DNA from: Enoplosus armatus
Lineage: Eukaryota; Chordata; Actinopteri; Centrarchiformes; Enoplosidae
DNA length: 64,000 nt
Direction: 5' to 3'
NCBI RefSeq assembly: GCF_043641665.1
Contig: NC_092183.1
Coordinates: 22,850,501 to 22,914,500 of the forward strand
A program made the position numbers and the translations under genes. Position 1 is the stretch's first letter. Every line of letters begins with the position of its first letter. Positions 35,566 to 47,576 of this stretch are shown one piece after another. The notes beneath the pieces were generated by a model. The model saw only the letters and a list, made by a program, of their open reading frames with translations. It did not search any database and had not been told where the DNA came from.

Positions 35566-38500
35566 TCATAATTCATTCCCCCAGTCTTCAGACTCTGAAT
35601 AGTCTTTCTTCAAGAGCTTCTCCCAGTAGCAGTCCATTATAGCGTTTGGCAGTAGTTCCTCATCATCCACCAAATGGATTATTTTGATTTTCATTAGGTG
35701 GTTCAGGGTGACTGCCTCTATAGAAACAGAAAAAGGCATTCAAACACATTCAGAACCATGTTATACATATGAAGTCCCTTTTTAAAATAAATGTACAATT
35801 CATTTTAATGAGGCTGTTTGAGAACAGTGCCCAGAGAAAGTCCAGGTGGGAGACGTATGAGGCAGATAATTAATTATTGACATAGAAAAAGCCATGCTTC
35901 AGTGGCTGCCTGCCTGCCCTCTTTATTTGTTTGAGTTGCTCTGAAGGAAATGTCAAAGGCAGGATGTATGTGGAGCTGAGGCTGGGGTTAGTCATGTCAG
36001 CAGACAGGAACAACACACCTGTGATCAGCGGCTCCTGAGAAGAACCGGCCCTGCAGTGTTGAACATCATCCTCAGGGTGTGTCTGTGGTGTGTTTCCTTC
36101 AGCCTCCATGTTGAATAAGTAATAAGACAAAGGCTTGTCTTTGTATGTCACCTGGGCAAACAGTGGGAGGAGTTAATCAGAAATATCGTTTTACACCATC
36201 AACATCTCTGTAGCTCTACGCTGTTTTTAATTATCTCAATAAGATGGAAGATGTGGAGGACGAGGACGAGTAAGCTCGTGCACAGCTCTACTGTGAACAC
36301 TCAATAATTTACAGCCTAATGCTGTGTCTTGCCCTGTCTCCACAGACCCCTACTGGCAGGCAGAGAACAGCAGAGACGTGAACCCTGTTCCACATCAACA
36401 GATAAGGAAGCAAAAGAGTTTTGCCTTTCATGGCATAATGGTACACTGAACAAGTATGATCTCCTGTGAGAAGTGTGTAGTGCTTTTACGGCACTACGTC
36501 ACACATGCGTCACCAAGGGGCGGCATGGTGGTGCAGTGGTTAGCACTGTCGCACGGGAGGTAGAGCTGGTTAGAGCGGGTTGGTGGTTTGAGCCACATCA
36601 TGTTGAAGTGTCCTTGAGCAAGACACTGAACCTTAAGTTGCTCCCGGTGGAGACCAGCACCTTGAATGGAAGCTTGTCGCCATTGGTGAGTGAATGGGTG
36701 AATGAGACTTAGCTGTAAAGCGCTTTGGGACCCGTGAAGGTTGAAAAGTGCTATATAAATGAGGTCATTAACCATTAGCTCAGTATTCTCAGTGCAGACA
36801 GCATGGCAGAGGCGAAGAGGCAGAAGAGACCTAAGAGGACTGTGATGGAGAAAGCTAAGAAGAGACAAAGACAATGACAGAGCAAGAGGCTAGACAAGAG
36901 TAAAATAAACTATTACCAGGTGTGTGTGTGTTCATGGTAATGAAGGAACATGTCACCCAGTGCAACAGTGTGGCTCACTGATTACTTTTTAATAGTTTTT
37001 GGACAACAATAGAGCTCTATGGCACAGAGGAAATGTTGGCCAGTGGTTAGCACCATCACCTCACAGCTAGAAGATTCTGGGTTTGATTGGTTGGTTGGTT
37101 GGTTTCAAAACATCGGGCCAAAGGACTGCAGTTAAAAATTAGCACTGGCTAGCACTGGCACATGTACAGAAATGTTAATTAATGTGTCCCTATAAATGAA
37201 TAAATTAAATGAAAAGGGAATTAATGGTTTTCCATCTCTAGCAACTTTTAGAGGCAGCAATGATTACGCACACCACGCCATGTTCGTGGGAACATGAATG
37301 GACTCATGGCAATTTCACGGTAAATTTTGGTCTAATGGTGAGACTAGAAGGAAAGGTCGTTTGCATTCATCTTCTGGGATTGATGAATATCGAAAACAAA
37401 GTGGTACAGGTGATCTGACTCAAAAAATCAAAAACACCAGAATTACCACACTGCAGTTGTATGCCTTCGCCAACCAGTCAAGTTGCTGGAAGTTGTTTAC
37501 ATCCATGTCTGGCTAAATGGAAGTTATCACCATATTGATGATACATATGTATGATGTATGATAATATTAGAAAGACTGCGGTCTAGACCAGAGCCCTGTA
37601 CTACAAAGCAAGTTCAACAAACCCAGGATATCTTTTCATTATCTGGCTTCACAAAACCTAACAACCTTGATGCCGCTAAGCAGTCACAGGAGAGTGGTTA
37701 TCAACTTGGTACGTGAACCCTTGGACCAGCCCCTAGTTATGCTGCTATAGGCCTAGACTGCTGCTCTCTTTGTATCTTTCCCAGAGTTTCCTTGTGCTTT
37801 CTTGTCTCGCAGGTTCTTGTGGATCGTGGTGGCAGTACGCCTGGCTGCCGGGCCTGCTTGACTCTCACCACTACAATTTTCATTAGTCATATTTTTGTTA
37901 TCATTAAAGTTGTTATTGCTATTATTTGTCATAATTCAGTTATTAAGACTACAGTTGTAACTACTATTATTAGTAATGTTTCTATTATTATTATAGTTGT
38001 TGCTATTACTGTTGCTGCTCTGTCTGTCTGTTTCTGTGTCTCTAAACAAGATAAACAGGTACACATGTACTTGATTACTATGTAAAGATGGATTCTTATA
38101 GAGGATAGCTATTGTTTTCTCCTGGCATTTTTAGACGCTATGAACTGTCAGTGAAACTCACTCGCTCACAGGATCACGATGAGCTTGGCGTGCTCCAATA
38201 CGTTGTTTGCAGTCATGTGATTTTGATGACACTCGAATGAGGCAGGAAGTGAAAGGCAGAACGGACGAGATGGTGGAAAGCCCATACTGTGCTAAATTTT
38301 CTTTACTTATTGTGTCGTCCCACAATGTATTTTGAGGTAAAAGTGACCTTTGAATCAAAAGTGTCACCTATTCAGTGTTCGACCAACTGTGAAATATGGT
38401 TACAATCTCCCCTCCTGTTTCTGAGTTATGGTATGGAATAATGGCCAAAAAAGGACAATATAATGTCACAGTGAAGTTGACCTTCGGGGTAAAAAATGTC

Positions 38501-41500
38501 ATCACTTCATCGGTGTATCCCATTAAACATCTGTGTGTAAGTTTGTCATAATTACTGCTTCAAGTCTTGAGTTATGGCCTTAAACGTGTTTCTGAAGGTC
38601 ATTTTGAGTTCACAGACCTTTGAGTCAAAAGTGTCACCAATTGTAATATATGGTCATCAATTCTTGAGTTCTGGCCATGGATGGACGGATGGACAGAGGC
38701 AACCCAAAAACCCACCACTCAGGGCCAACAGAGCCTTCTCCATAGCTGCCCCCTCCCTCTGGAACTCTCTTCCCAAACACATCCAAGACTGCACCTAACC
38801 GCCCATGTTCAAATCACTAATCAAAACTCAAACTGCTTTTAATGTGTGATTATGTGGTTTATGTTTTTTATGACCATTTTAACTTATGTAAAGTTTCTTT
38901 GAGTACCCTGAAAAGCACTCAATAAATAAAATGTATTATTATTATTCATTATAATACTATGAGACAGGACTTCACCTGGAAAGTTATCAATAATTTTGTC
39001 CTCCTTAACAGATTCTTTCTGCATCAGGAACCCCACTGTAGTGTCTGCCTTAGCATGGCCTTAGGCTGTTTGTGTGAGTTACAATGAAAAGCTAACAGAC
39101 AATATTTCCTGTTTCTGCAGCCATTCTGATGTTTTGAGTGTGGTGATAAGATTAAGGCAGCCTGGTGTCTAACCTTGTCCCACGCGTATGCTGAACTGAC
39201 AGGGATGTTGTTTCCAAGGATAGATTCCAGCCAGTGTTCTGGAGCCAGGTGAAACTTGCCTTTACTGTCGTTTATTGAGCCATCACCCAGCACATGAGCA
39301 AGGTGCCAGCGACCCTGCAGAGGCAAGACAAACTGGTTGTTTTCTTAATTCACCAAAATGGTTTTCTTTAAGTGACAGCAGTACTGGCAACAAGTACTAT
39401 TTTGCCAGTAGAGCACTGTACTGCAGTAGCATATATGCTGTAGCGACGTGGGATGACAGTAGTTGCAGTAGAGTGCAGAGGTTTATCAGCCACTCAATGT
39501 TCAGGGCCCTGTTGATACCTGTGAAAGGGCAGCCAGTAACTCTTACTGGTCACAACTGGCACTCACTGCAGCACCAGATGTGACCCTGCCACAATCAAAT
39601 GTGAAAGCTCCACATATTTATTTAACAACTCTAAAGAGAACAAGCTGTTACATAAGGATTAAATAGGTTTTATGAGAAGAGCTTTGCCTGACCTTCAACA
39701 ACAGCTGTAGAGCACTTCCAGATGGCATGACTGCCCTCTGTATAAGTTTAGAGAGATGTCTGCTGTCGTCTGCAGCTCTTGTCTGTATCAGTGCATTATT
39801 TCCTGGTTGTGGGGCGCAGCTCTGATATCTGTTAGCTTTCTTATTCAGCACATCAGAGTGAGTGGGAGCCTTCTTCCCCTGGGTTAGTAAAGGAGCAGGA
39901 TACCTGGGCACTGTAAGGCCCTTGCCATTGTTTGGAGGTGCCGATCTTAACAGACTGGCCTGTGTAACTGGTCTATGGCTTTCCTTTCTTTGACTGTCTT
40001 GATTACAGTGTGTTGATCTAGCTTTAGAACAGGCCGTTGTGGAAGCTGGAGAGGAGAAGTGATCCGGCTGCTGTCTCACTTCTGTACTGCCTTGATGGTT
40101 GGGAGGTTGAGTGGAAAGTGTGGCCTTAATGGTTACATACACCTCTACCAAATGCATTTGCTTCTGGAGCATCTCCACCAAGTTCCTCTGACGTGAAGCG
40201 AGGAAGACGAGTTGACTTTTCAACACATGTTGCCGAAGGGAGTCACTCACACTCCTACACAGAGAATAAAACAATACTGCTGTTATTTAGATAAGTGGTG
40301 TGCTGGCACAATGCTAATAACATCCTTTCAAGAAACTATATAAAGACTGCATCACAGCAATGAATAGCAACCACAATGTTTTTAGTTGTATGTATGAAAG
40401 TATGAAACTAACTTTGTTGAATTTCTACCTCTACTAGACAGATAACAATGAAGAGAAACAGGTAAGACAGAGAATGACGGGGGAGTGAAACAGTTCGGTT
40501 CAGATCCTTCTAGTCCCTCCAAAAAGTGTTTTTGTTTACAGTGACGTTATATGACACTCATCTCAGATTAAAGAGACATTAGGACACAGTCTAGCAAATA
40601 TCATAATATAATCAGTATGGTAGTTGTAAAGACAGCTTAGTACCATTATCACTATGCACTTGAGAAGACATTTTTGTAAATATGTCAAGTAAAGACTTTT
40701 ATTTCTAATTATTCACTGCATGCATATAAGTGCTTATTTTTAACTTGTGTAATTTTGCCATGTTTTGAAAATGAGAGCATTGTGTAACATAATATCCTTT
40801 GCTACTGGCTCACAAAGCTTCACTTAAGTCAAGGATGAGAGAAGTTCTTGAACTGACCGGTATTTGTGGGCAAGATTATCCTTCTCCAAATGCTGTTTGG
40901 CGAGAACCTCAATCAGCCCATTCTGGATCTGTGTCAGAGCAGCATGGTATCGGCCTGAAAAAACAGCATAACTAAAATAATTGATACAAATTCAGTACCT
41001 GTCTGGTTGTCCTCTATTTGAAACCAAGCTCACAATGTTTTGCGCATCATCTCATTTGCATTGGTGTTATCAGCTGGATATGTTGTGTACATCAAACATT
41101 AAAATGTAAATGCATATTTTGTCATTCTGATTGTCCATACTGTTTTACTATGTCTATTCTGTTCACACGACATCTATTTCCTGTCTGTCTGTCCTGGGAG
41201 AGGGATTCCTCCTCTGTTGCTCTTTGTGACGTTTCTTCCATATATTCACATATATAAAGGTTTTGAGGGTGAATTGAATTGAGGGTGTTGTATGCTGTAC
41301 AATGCCCTGTGAGGTAAATTTGTGATATTGGGCTGTATAAATAAAATTGACGTCTTGACAGGTTAGACTGTTTGCAGCTGCTCTACCTGCATCCTCCAGA
41401 CCTGCCAGAGGCCAAGTTGATATTTCTGTTTGTTTCCTCCGCACCTCCTCCAAAACCACTGTAGCAGCCTCTGAATGACTCAGCTATAAAAAGATGATTG

Positions 41501-44500
41501 AAAGAATTATCACATCAAAGCTGTAAAACCAGTGAGGCTCTCAATAAAGTGATGCTGCATGTCTCCGAAAGAGAAGGAAGACATCAGATGATTGTACTTT
41601 GCCATGAATGGTTAAAAAGAAAACATTTAATTCAGCCGCAGCTGACACTAATGCAGTCTTAAGCTCTCACATTATCAGTGGTGGTGTCTTTCTTTCTCAG
41701 CTGAATGTCACCAGGCTCTCTGGTTCCGTCTCTGTCACCTGATTCTCTGGATTGGACATTTGCCGTGTCACTGCAGCTGGGACTGAAGCTGCTCTGGCAG
41801 GAGAGCTGCATGTGGCAGTGAGCCTCTGAGGATGTGTCACCTGAAAGAATCACTACTCTAAGAAATCTAAAGTCTTTTCCAAGCTTGAAATAAGCAATAG
41901 ATTCAACACAATTTACACATACATTTTGACACAAATTGAAGTATTAAGGGTCAACTTAACTCAACTGCCAAAAGTCCTATTCTGTAGTTGGAATAGGACT
42001 AAGATAATGCTTTAAATATATACTTTAAACTCTTTGGACTTGAATATTCATTTTCATTCATTCATATTCATTCAGTGTTATCACAACCATGCATTCATGT
42101 CTTGTGAATTAAAAGAATATAAAAACAAACTGTCAGCCTACTAGCATCATTTCTCACATTATGTTTCTACCATTTACACTTCTTACATCATCGTCTTAAC
42201 ACTTTTGGCTAACCTGGTTTTTATCTTTCATGATTTTTCTTGACATTGCAGCTTAGGGTTAGGGTTAGTGCAAACCCCAAGGCACTGCTTACTCGAAAAT
42301 GTTTTTTGTCCCTGACTGTTGTCATGTTAATGGAATGGGGTACACAAACGATACAATAGATTACAAGATGATTCCAGCTGGAGAGATCCAAGACTGGAGC
42401 GAATAGATATGAATATTCAGTGAAAACACCTGAGAGGTCAGTGTGCATGCTGCCTGCCTCCTCCCATTTTTTGATACCCTGTCATTGGAAACTGTGTCTC
42501 AAACTAGTTTCCAAGGTGCTCCAACTAAAGATGCATCTTGTTTTTGGCTTTTTCTGTAATAGCACCTGGGAAAACTCAAGACGAGTTCAGGTAAACTGAC
42601 AGGCTTGAGCATGGATTTCATGGCGACTCGAAGGGTTTTGGTCTGAAATCGAAGACATTTGTCTGGGACAGGCAAAAGTTGGTTAGTCTGCACGAGGCAT
42701 CCAATCTATGTTATCAGCATCCAACACTCACCTCCTTAGGCTCGACAGGTAGCAAAGTGTCTGGCAGAATTTTTTTTTTAAAAAAATCGAAACATCCAAA
42801 ACGTCTTTAACTACTCTGCAAGCATTATATATTGTATACTATATTTGTCACGAACTCAGTGTGTATTTGTTGTTTGCAACCAATGTAAGCAAACATAGTT
42901 TCAATTTTGCAGTAAAACTGGGTCTACTGTTGAATTCATGGTATCTGTTGTGAAACCAGCTAATTATAGCTGCTGTACTCCAAGAAGAAGCAAACTACAA
43001 ATGATTCAGAGCCACCTTTCATGAAGACAGGAGGTGAGTGTTTGATACTCAAAACATTTCCGTGCAGTAAAACCTATGACAAACTGCATTTGCTGAGCTA
43101 ATATTAGACTATTTTAGACATTGGCTCTACAGGGAAAATGTGAACAGACTGATTGCTGGAGTCCAGTATGGAATGTGGAAAGTAGCTCACCTAGTTGTCT
43201 GTATTCTGCAGGTGCTTGACACAGCTGCTCATGCATGACAGAAGATGCTCGAAAGAGCAGCTCTTTGATACTCTCCTCGTCTGCCATGTCTACTGCACTG
43301 AGGCCATCAACTTTCCTGTCACTGGCGTTTGACCCATACTGGAGGAGAAGCTTCACTACCTGCACAACACACATGCATTTCACAACATCTTAACTCCTTT
43401 TGCCCATTCCAACTGATGCAAAAAGTGCTGCTGTGCCTGATTTATACCACACTGCAGTCATGTGATGTCATGTTTAATACACATTACGGTGAAACTGGAG
43501 AGGGCACCTGCAAAACTGGCAACTCATTACAGATACCAGCCTAGAGCAGATTTTCTCAATGTTGGTATTGGCATACATAATGATGCTCAACAGCATGTTG
43601 GGATGTTCACTGAATTTGTCTGGACATAGGTGGTAATGTCAGTATGTCTAGTCCAGACATGGCTGGAAAAATAGCACATCTTACCTGTTTAAAGTCGATC
43701 TCAAAAAAGAGGAAGAGAGAAGAGGCAAAGGTAAGGTTACAATAGGATCCAACTCTTTTAGCAAGTGCTAAATGCTGTTGAGCATTTATCATTATGTATC
43801 ATGCATCATTATGTATGCCAATACCAACATTGAGATAATCTGCTCTAGGCTGGTATCTGCAATGAGTTGCCAGTTTTGCAGGTGCACTTTGCAGTTTCAC
43901 AGTAATGTATATTATTATATACACATGTCGAAGTGTCCTTGCATGGCAGCTTGGTCGCCATCGGTGTGTGAATGGGTGAATGAGACTTAGCCGTAAAGCG
44001 CTTTGGGAACCGTGAAGGTTGAAAAGTGCTATATAAATGAGATAATTTACCATTTAAATCACCTGTCATTGTAAACCCCAGGGACAAGTTTCTGTTTTTC
44101 AGAAAGACCAATGAAAGAAATACTGAGAGATAACACTGAGTTACCAAGTCATGTGAAACAGAGGCTAGTCTATTAGCACTGCTAACACATGGAAAGTGTT
44201 ACTGAAAACTGGTCAACTTTGCTACATCTTAAAAGTGTAATTCACAGTTCCTCCATCACCTGATAGTGTCCATAGGAAACGGCATCATGGAGGGGTGTGA
44301 CTCCATCACAACTTCTTGCATTAACATTAGCTCCAGCCTTCAACAGCTCCACCACCACTGCTTCATCACCCACAGCAGAAGCCTCATGGAGAGCTGTCCA
44401 GCCTGACAATCCAAGTCAACATTTACTGATAAGAGTGGGTTTTGAGTTAATAATTAGTAATAATTAGGCATGAAACAGTTTCATGAGCAACAGATGGAGG

Positions 44501-47500
44501 TACAATATTTCAAAATGTACAAGCGATCAAGTGCAAATAAACAAGTGTCAAAGCAGTGAAAAACCTGCATAATCCTCCATGTTGACGCTGATCCCAGCTT
44601 CAATGAGCGCTTGCACTTGTGCCAGATCTTCTCTCTTGCATGCTTTGTGCAGACGAGTCTCTCCCTTTCCATTTCTCTTGTTAAGTTGTATCTTGTTGGG
44701 GATTTTCACACATTGCCAGACATTTGCAGCTTTGAAGATGAGTAAAATCAAGATTTGTGAAATAAATCAAGATAAAACATGATAAATCAGAGGGAAAAGT
44801 ACTTTCAATGACAGTGGTCATAAACATATGCATGATGAGGCAGCGTATTGCTGAAAAATATTCAGTTTCTTCTCATAATAAAGAAACTTTCCTTTCAAAC
44901 TGATTATGTATCAGTGCACAAACAACATGAAAGCAGCCCACAGGTATAATACATAAAAACAGCTCTAGGTTACAGTGTCTATTCAGGCAAGGCTGGACCT
45001 TTTTCATATTTAAGTTGTCTTGTTGTAACAACATATCAGCTTATCATGTTATGAGAAAGTTTGTTTGTGAGTTTGTTTTAATGAGTAATAATGTTGATTT
45101 TGTTGAATAACAAAATATGATATAACAAGATAAATAAGATATGTTGTTATAAAAAGATTGGTTTCTTGCAAAAAATGAATTATTTGGTGTGTAGTAATAA
45201 CTTATATAAGAAAATATATAATGACAACATGAAAAACATTTTGTTATAACGTGAAAAGGATCTTGTAAAAATGAGAAAGGTTTCTTGTTATGACAAGAAA
45301 CTGCACAAATATTTTTCTGTCATGGTGGGTTTCTGAAGTATAATTACCTGATTGAGATGTAGAATTAGCTCGACCTGCTGCAGACTGGATACAGCTAAAT
45401 ATCACTGGCTCAGGTGGTTTTATCTTTGTTTTCTTTTTCTGCTCTTTGTTGCCAGCTTGTGAATCTAAATCACTTATCTCAGTGTCCTCAGCTGCCCCTC
45501 TGCTTTGGCAGGCATCAAGATCACGCAACAAGCTTAAAGAGTCATCATCTGAAGTGGATACATCCCTATTCCTCCCATCCTCCTGATTACAGCTGTCAGT
45601 CATCTCCAGAATGTCTCTGGAAGAAAAATATACATACCGAGGTGACAGTCACACATTTGTTGCACAATAAAAAAGATATGAAACCAACAAGTCTTACAAA
45701 CTAAATCAAAATGTCATTTGGCATTGCCTTGTAAAACGACCCATGTTTTCCGATCTGACACCACTACTGACACGACGACATTTTTTGCCAATGCCTTCCA
45801 AAACTGGTACATATGATCATTACAAAACGGATTCTTGTGATTTGTCTGGCACAAAACCTATTTGGTTAAGGATAGTAAATGATGGTGGTTATGGTTAAAT
45901 GCAAGGGTGTAAGTTTGATTTGGAAAGTGGTGGAGACATTTTTGTTGCAATTCCTGGAATTCTACACAATATATTATGACTATATTTGTCTAGCTTTGGT
46001 CTTGCACATGAGAAATTGTTTTTAACAATTACATCAGAACCCTAACCCTAACATTACAGCAAAGAGGTCCGTCTCTCTCAGATGCCTGTACTGACAACCA
46101 CGACGTGATACACTTTAACTTAAAAAAGGCCACTCTGTTCATGCAATTAGAATGAGCCATGGGTGAAATTGGTTTAAAACAATGCTCAGATCAGAAGGAT
46201 GTGCTCTTTGAGGGAACATTACAGCTCATAGTGCAAATTCTTACCTGTCGACTCCTCTTTTCTTTCCCTGCCTGGGCTTTCTCTCTTTCTTTTTCTGTCT
46301 CTCTCTGACGTCTGTATCAACAACAAAAGCTGAACGAAAATTAATGTCACTCCTGAGTTGCAAATGTTATTTGTTGGAGAGCAAGTGAGCCAACTCAGCC
46401 TTTTACTACATACATTCATAGCTACTTACATTTACCAACAAATAAGACCTTATGTCTCTTTTTCTTGACATCCATGATGCTAATCCAGACTGCTGAACTG
46501 TATGTAATTTCATGTAATGTTAACTACAGAAACCCTTTAGCCACACAGATGGGATTTGAAACTGGGGAAGACAGAATAGCAAACTAGCAATCCTGGATTT
46601 GCGAATGCTCCTCTTGTTTGGCCAACAAGTACAATGCCGACATGAGAAGAACAAGAAAGTTAATGTTAGCCAAGTCAAAAGTAATAGCATCACCATGTAG
46701 CACACCCTGACACAAAATTTAGTTTGCTTGCTAACTATGTTATGTGTTAATGTTAGCTAAGTATACCTGCTACTAATATAATGTTAATATACGTCACTAT
46801 TTTTGTTTGAACAATCCTAACCTTAGCAAGACTATTAAGTTGGTCTGTATTGAGTTAGCCAGCCCAGGACAGTTATATGTTTCATATCACTGAATAATCA
46901 ACCTGTTTAATCTGACATCGGTACCTTTACGTTATGATCGCAGAAGGCAAAGCACCTGCGACACGGCAGCCTGGATGGTCTCGTGCTCCAGCCTCGAACT
47001 CTTTCCTCTGACTAAGCGCACTGCGCCGTTTCTGATTCAAAAAGCACTCCAGCGATCACATCTCTGCATGTTAAGGAGGCGGGAACAACGAACAGAACTT
47101 TGCATATGTGTTGTCAGTGTGGGTCTTGTGAAGGTTTGATTCTATGGATGTATGTATCTTTCTCTCGACTTGCTCCAATAATACCTTTTTTCGTGGCTGA
47201 TGACAACTCTTTGCCATCATTTCAATGGTGATACAGTACATTCACTGTATTATCATTCACAATTTTGAATGACAAGAAATACATATATAAGAAGTGCACT
47301 GACACCATTTGATAAACCACTCAGTTTATTCAGTGGATCAGTGATACATAGTATCAGATAGTTATCCTCTAATCCTGACTAAAATTACCACTACCAGGAA
47401 AAGACTGATATAACATAAAAGCTGAAAGGTTTGAGCAACATGCACTTTCATCACCATTATCTGTACCAGCTGCAGGCGATAACAGCTGAAACATCAGACC

Positions 47501-47576
47501 CACCTGGTGGTCAAAAACAGAGCAGTGATGTTCATGCACTGGATGTACTGCACTTCTTCGTCTATCACATCCTCAC
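35566..47576 (-). CDS. ankrd31: Ankyrin repeat domain protein 31 (ANKRD31), 12 coding exons
   Basis: ANKRD31 is a meiotic protein that binds REC114 and shapes the number and position of programmed double-strand breaks. Exons read on the minus strand (all GT-AG, phases agree): 47576-47504, 45616-45348, 44729-44565, 44402-44260, 43359-43191, 41840-41671, 41483-41387, 40954-40858, 40254-39693, 39314-39174, 36151-35882 and 35715-35566. They give about 768 codons; the start codon and any earlier exons were not found. Three ankyrin repeats are encoded by exons 3-5: NGKGETRLHKACKREDLAQV, GWTALHEASAVGDEAVVVEL, DGVTPLHDAVSYGHYQVVKL. After a coiled-coil-like stretch (LTQIQNGLIEVLAKQHLEKD) comes a RAMA-type domain across exons 9-11: ALQLLLKGRWHLAHVLGDGS, KGKFHLAPEHWLESILG and VTYKDKPLSYYLFN. 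The last exon ends VDDEELLPNAIMDCYWEKLL and then an acidic tail, where mammalian ANKRD31 contacts REC114. It is shorter than the roughly 1870-residue human protein; the first ankyrin block appears decayed (49000-49560). The exon 11 donor (GTCAAT) is weak. Confidence 0.9.
36517..36776 (+). mobile_element. SINE-like repeat in ANKRD31 intron
   Basis: It begins ggggcggcatggtggtgcag and ends ctatataaatgaggtcatta accatt. Internal words are 'gtccttgagcaagacactgaa' and 'gtaaagcgctttgggacccg', typical of an abundant fish SINE-like family. The copy looks full length. A 3' piece of the same family lies at 43925-44055 and a 5' piece near 37033-37080. It carries no gene. It sits in the intron between the exons at 39174 and 36151. 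Confidence 0.65.
37725..38060 (+). mobile_element. LINE 3' UTR fragment in ANKRD31 intron
   Basis: 'cagcccctagttatgctgctataggcctagactgctg' is identical over long stretches to 20157-20193. The following (att/gtt)-rich block matches 20370-20530. It is therefore the 3' UTR of the same LINE family as the split element at 15360-20690, inserted here in the intron, with no coding part. Confidence 0.7.
38335..38700 (+). repeat. Degenerate minisatellite-like dispersed repeat
   Basis: About three diverged units of 110-140 bp each contain 'cctttgaatcaaaagtgtcacc', 'gaaatatggttacaa' and 'tgagttatggcc' words in the same order (units start near 38348, 38475 and 38620). It ends in ggatggacggatggacagagg. 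This matches a family widespread in fish genomes. It is non-coding. Confidence 0.6.
38701..38950 (+). mobile_element. LINE ORF end and (ATT)n tail
   Basis: The segment encodes PLRANRAFSIAAPSLWNSLP then KHIQDCT, the last conserved residues of fish L2-type ORF2. It continues through a 3' UTR to AATAAATAAAATGTATT and an att run. It has the same tail type as 21015-21160. Confidence 0.7.
41155..41355 (+). mobile_element. LINE/SINE 3' UTR scrap in ANKRD31 intron
   Basis: 'tgtcctgggagagggattcctcctctgttgctc' and 'atattgggctgtataaataaaattga' are hallmark words of a common fish retroelement 3' end. It ends about 30 bp before the donor of the exon at 41387, inside the intron. Confidence 0.55.
43487..43908. 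repeat. Large inverted repeat (arms over 100 bp) in ANKRD31 intron
   Basis: The left arm at about 43487-43593 (gcacctgcaaaactggcaac ... ctcaatgttggtattggcat ... tgctcaacagca) is the inverted complement of the right arm at about 43763-43908, with few mismatches and one insertion of about 30 bp (a duplicated 'atcattatgtat' word). The loop is about 170 bp. It sits in the intron between exons 44260 and 43359 and could form a long hairpin in the pre-mRNA. It is probably a fold-back MITE or an inverted duplication. Confidence 0.8.
43925..44055 (+). mobile_element. 3' fragment of the SINE-like family at 36517-36776
   Basis: 'gaatgggtgaatgagacttagccgtaaagcgctttggga' and 'gaaggttgaaaagtgctatataaatgaga' match 36690-36765 nearly base for base. 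The 5' part is missing and the copy abuts the right arm of the inverted repeat. Confidence 0.7.
45905..47090 (+). repeat. 1.2-kb dispersed repeat, copy B
   Basis: It is the same repeat as copy A (22507-23780) in the same orientation, beginning gggtgtaagtttgatttgg and ending aggcgggaacaa. It lies in the ANKRD31 intron between exons 47504 and 45616. Relative to copy A, an 18-bp segment is replaced by ccctaaccct (46040-46049), and short deletions occur near 46360. No protein is encoded. Confidence 0.7.

Noticed and set aside
42499..42693. A 64-codon minus-strand frame between ANKRD31 exons
   Set aside because: The flanking exons at 43191 and 41840 already join in phase without it, and it shows no splice sites or domain.
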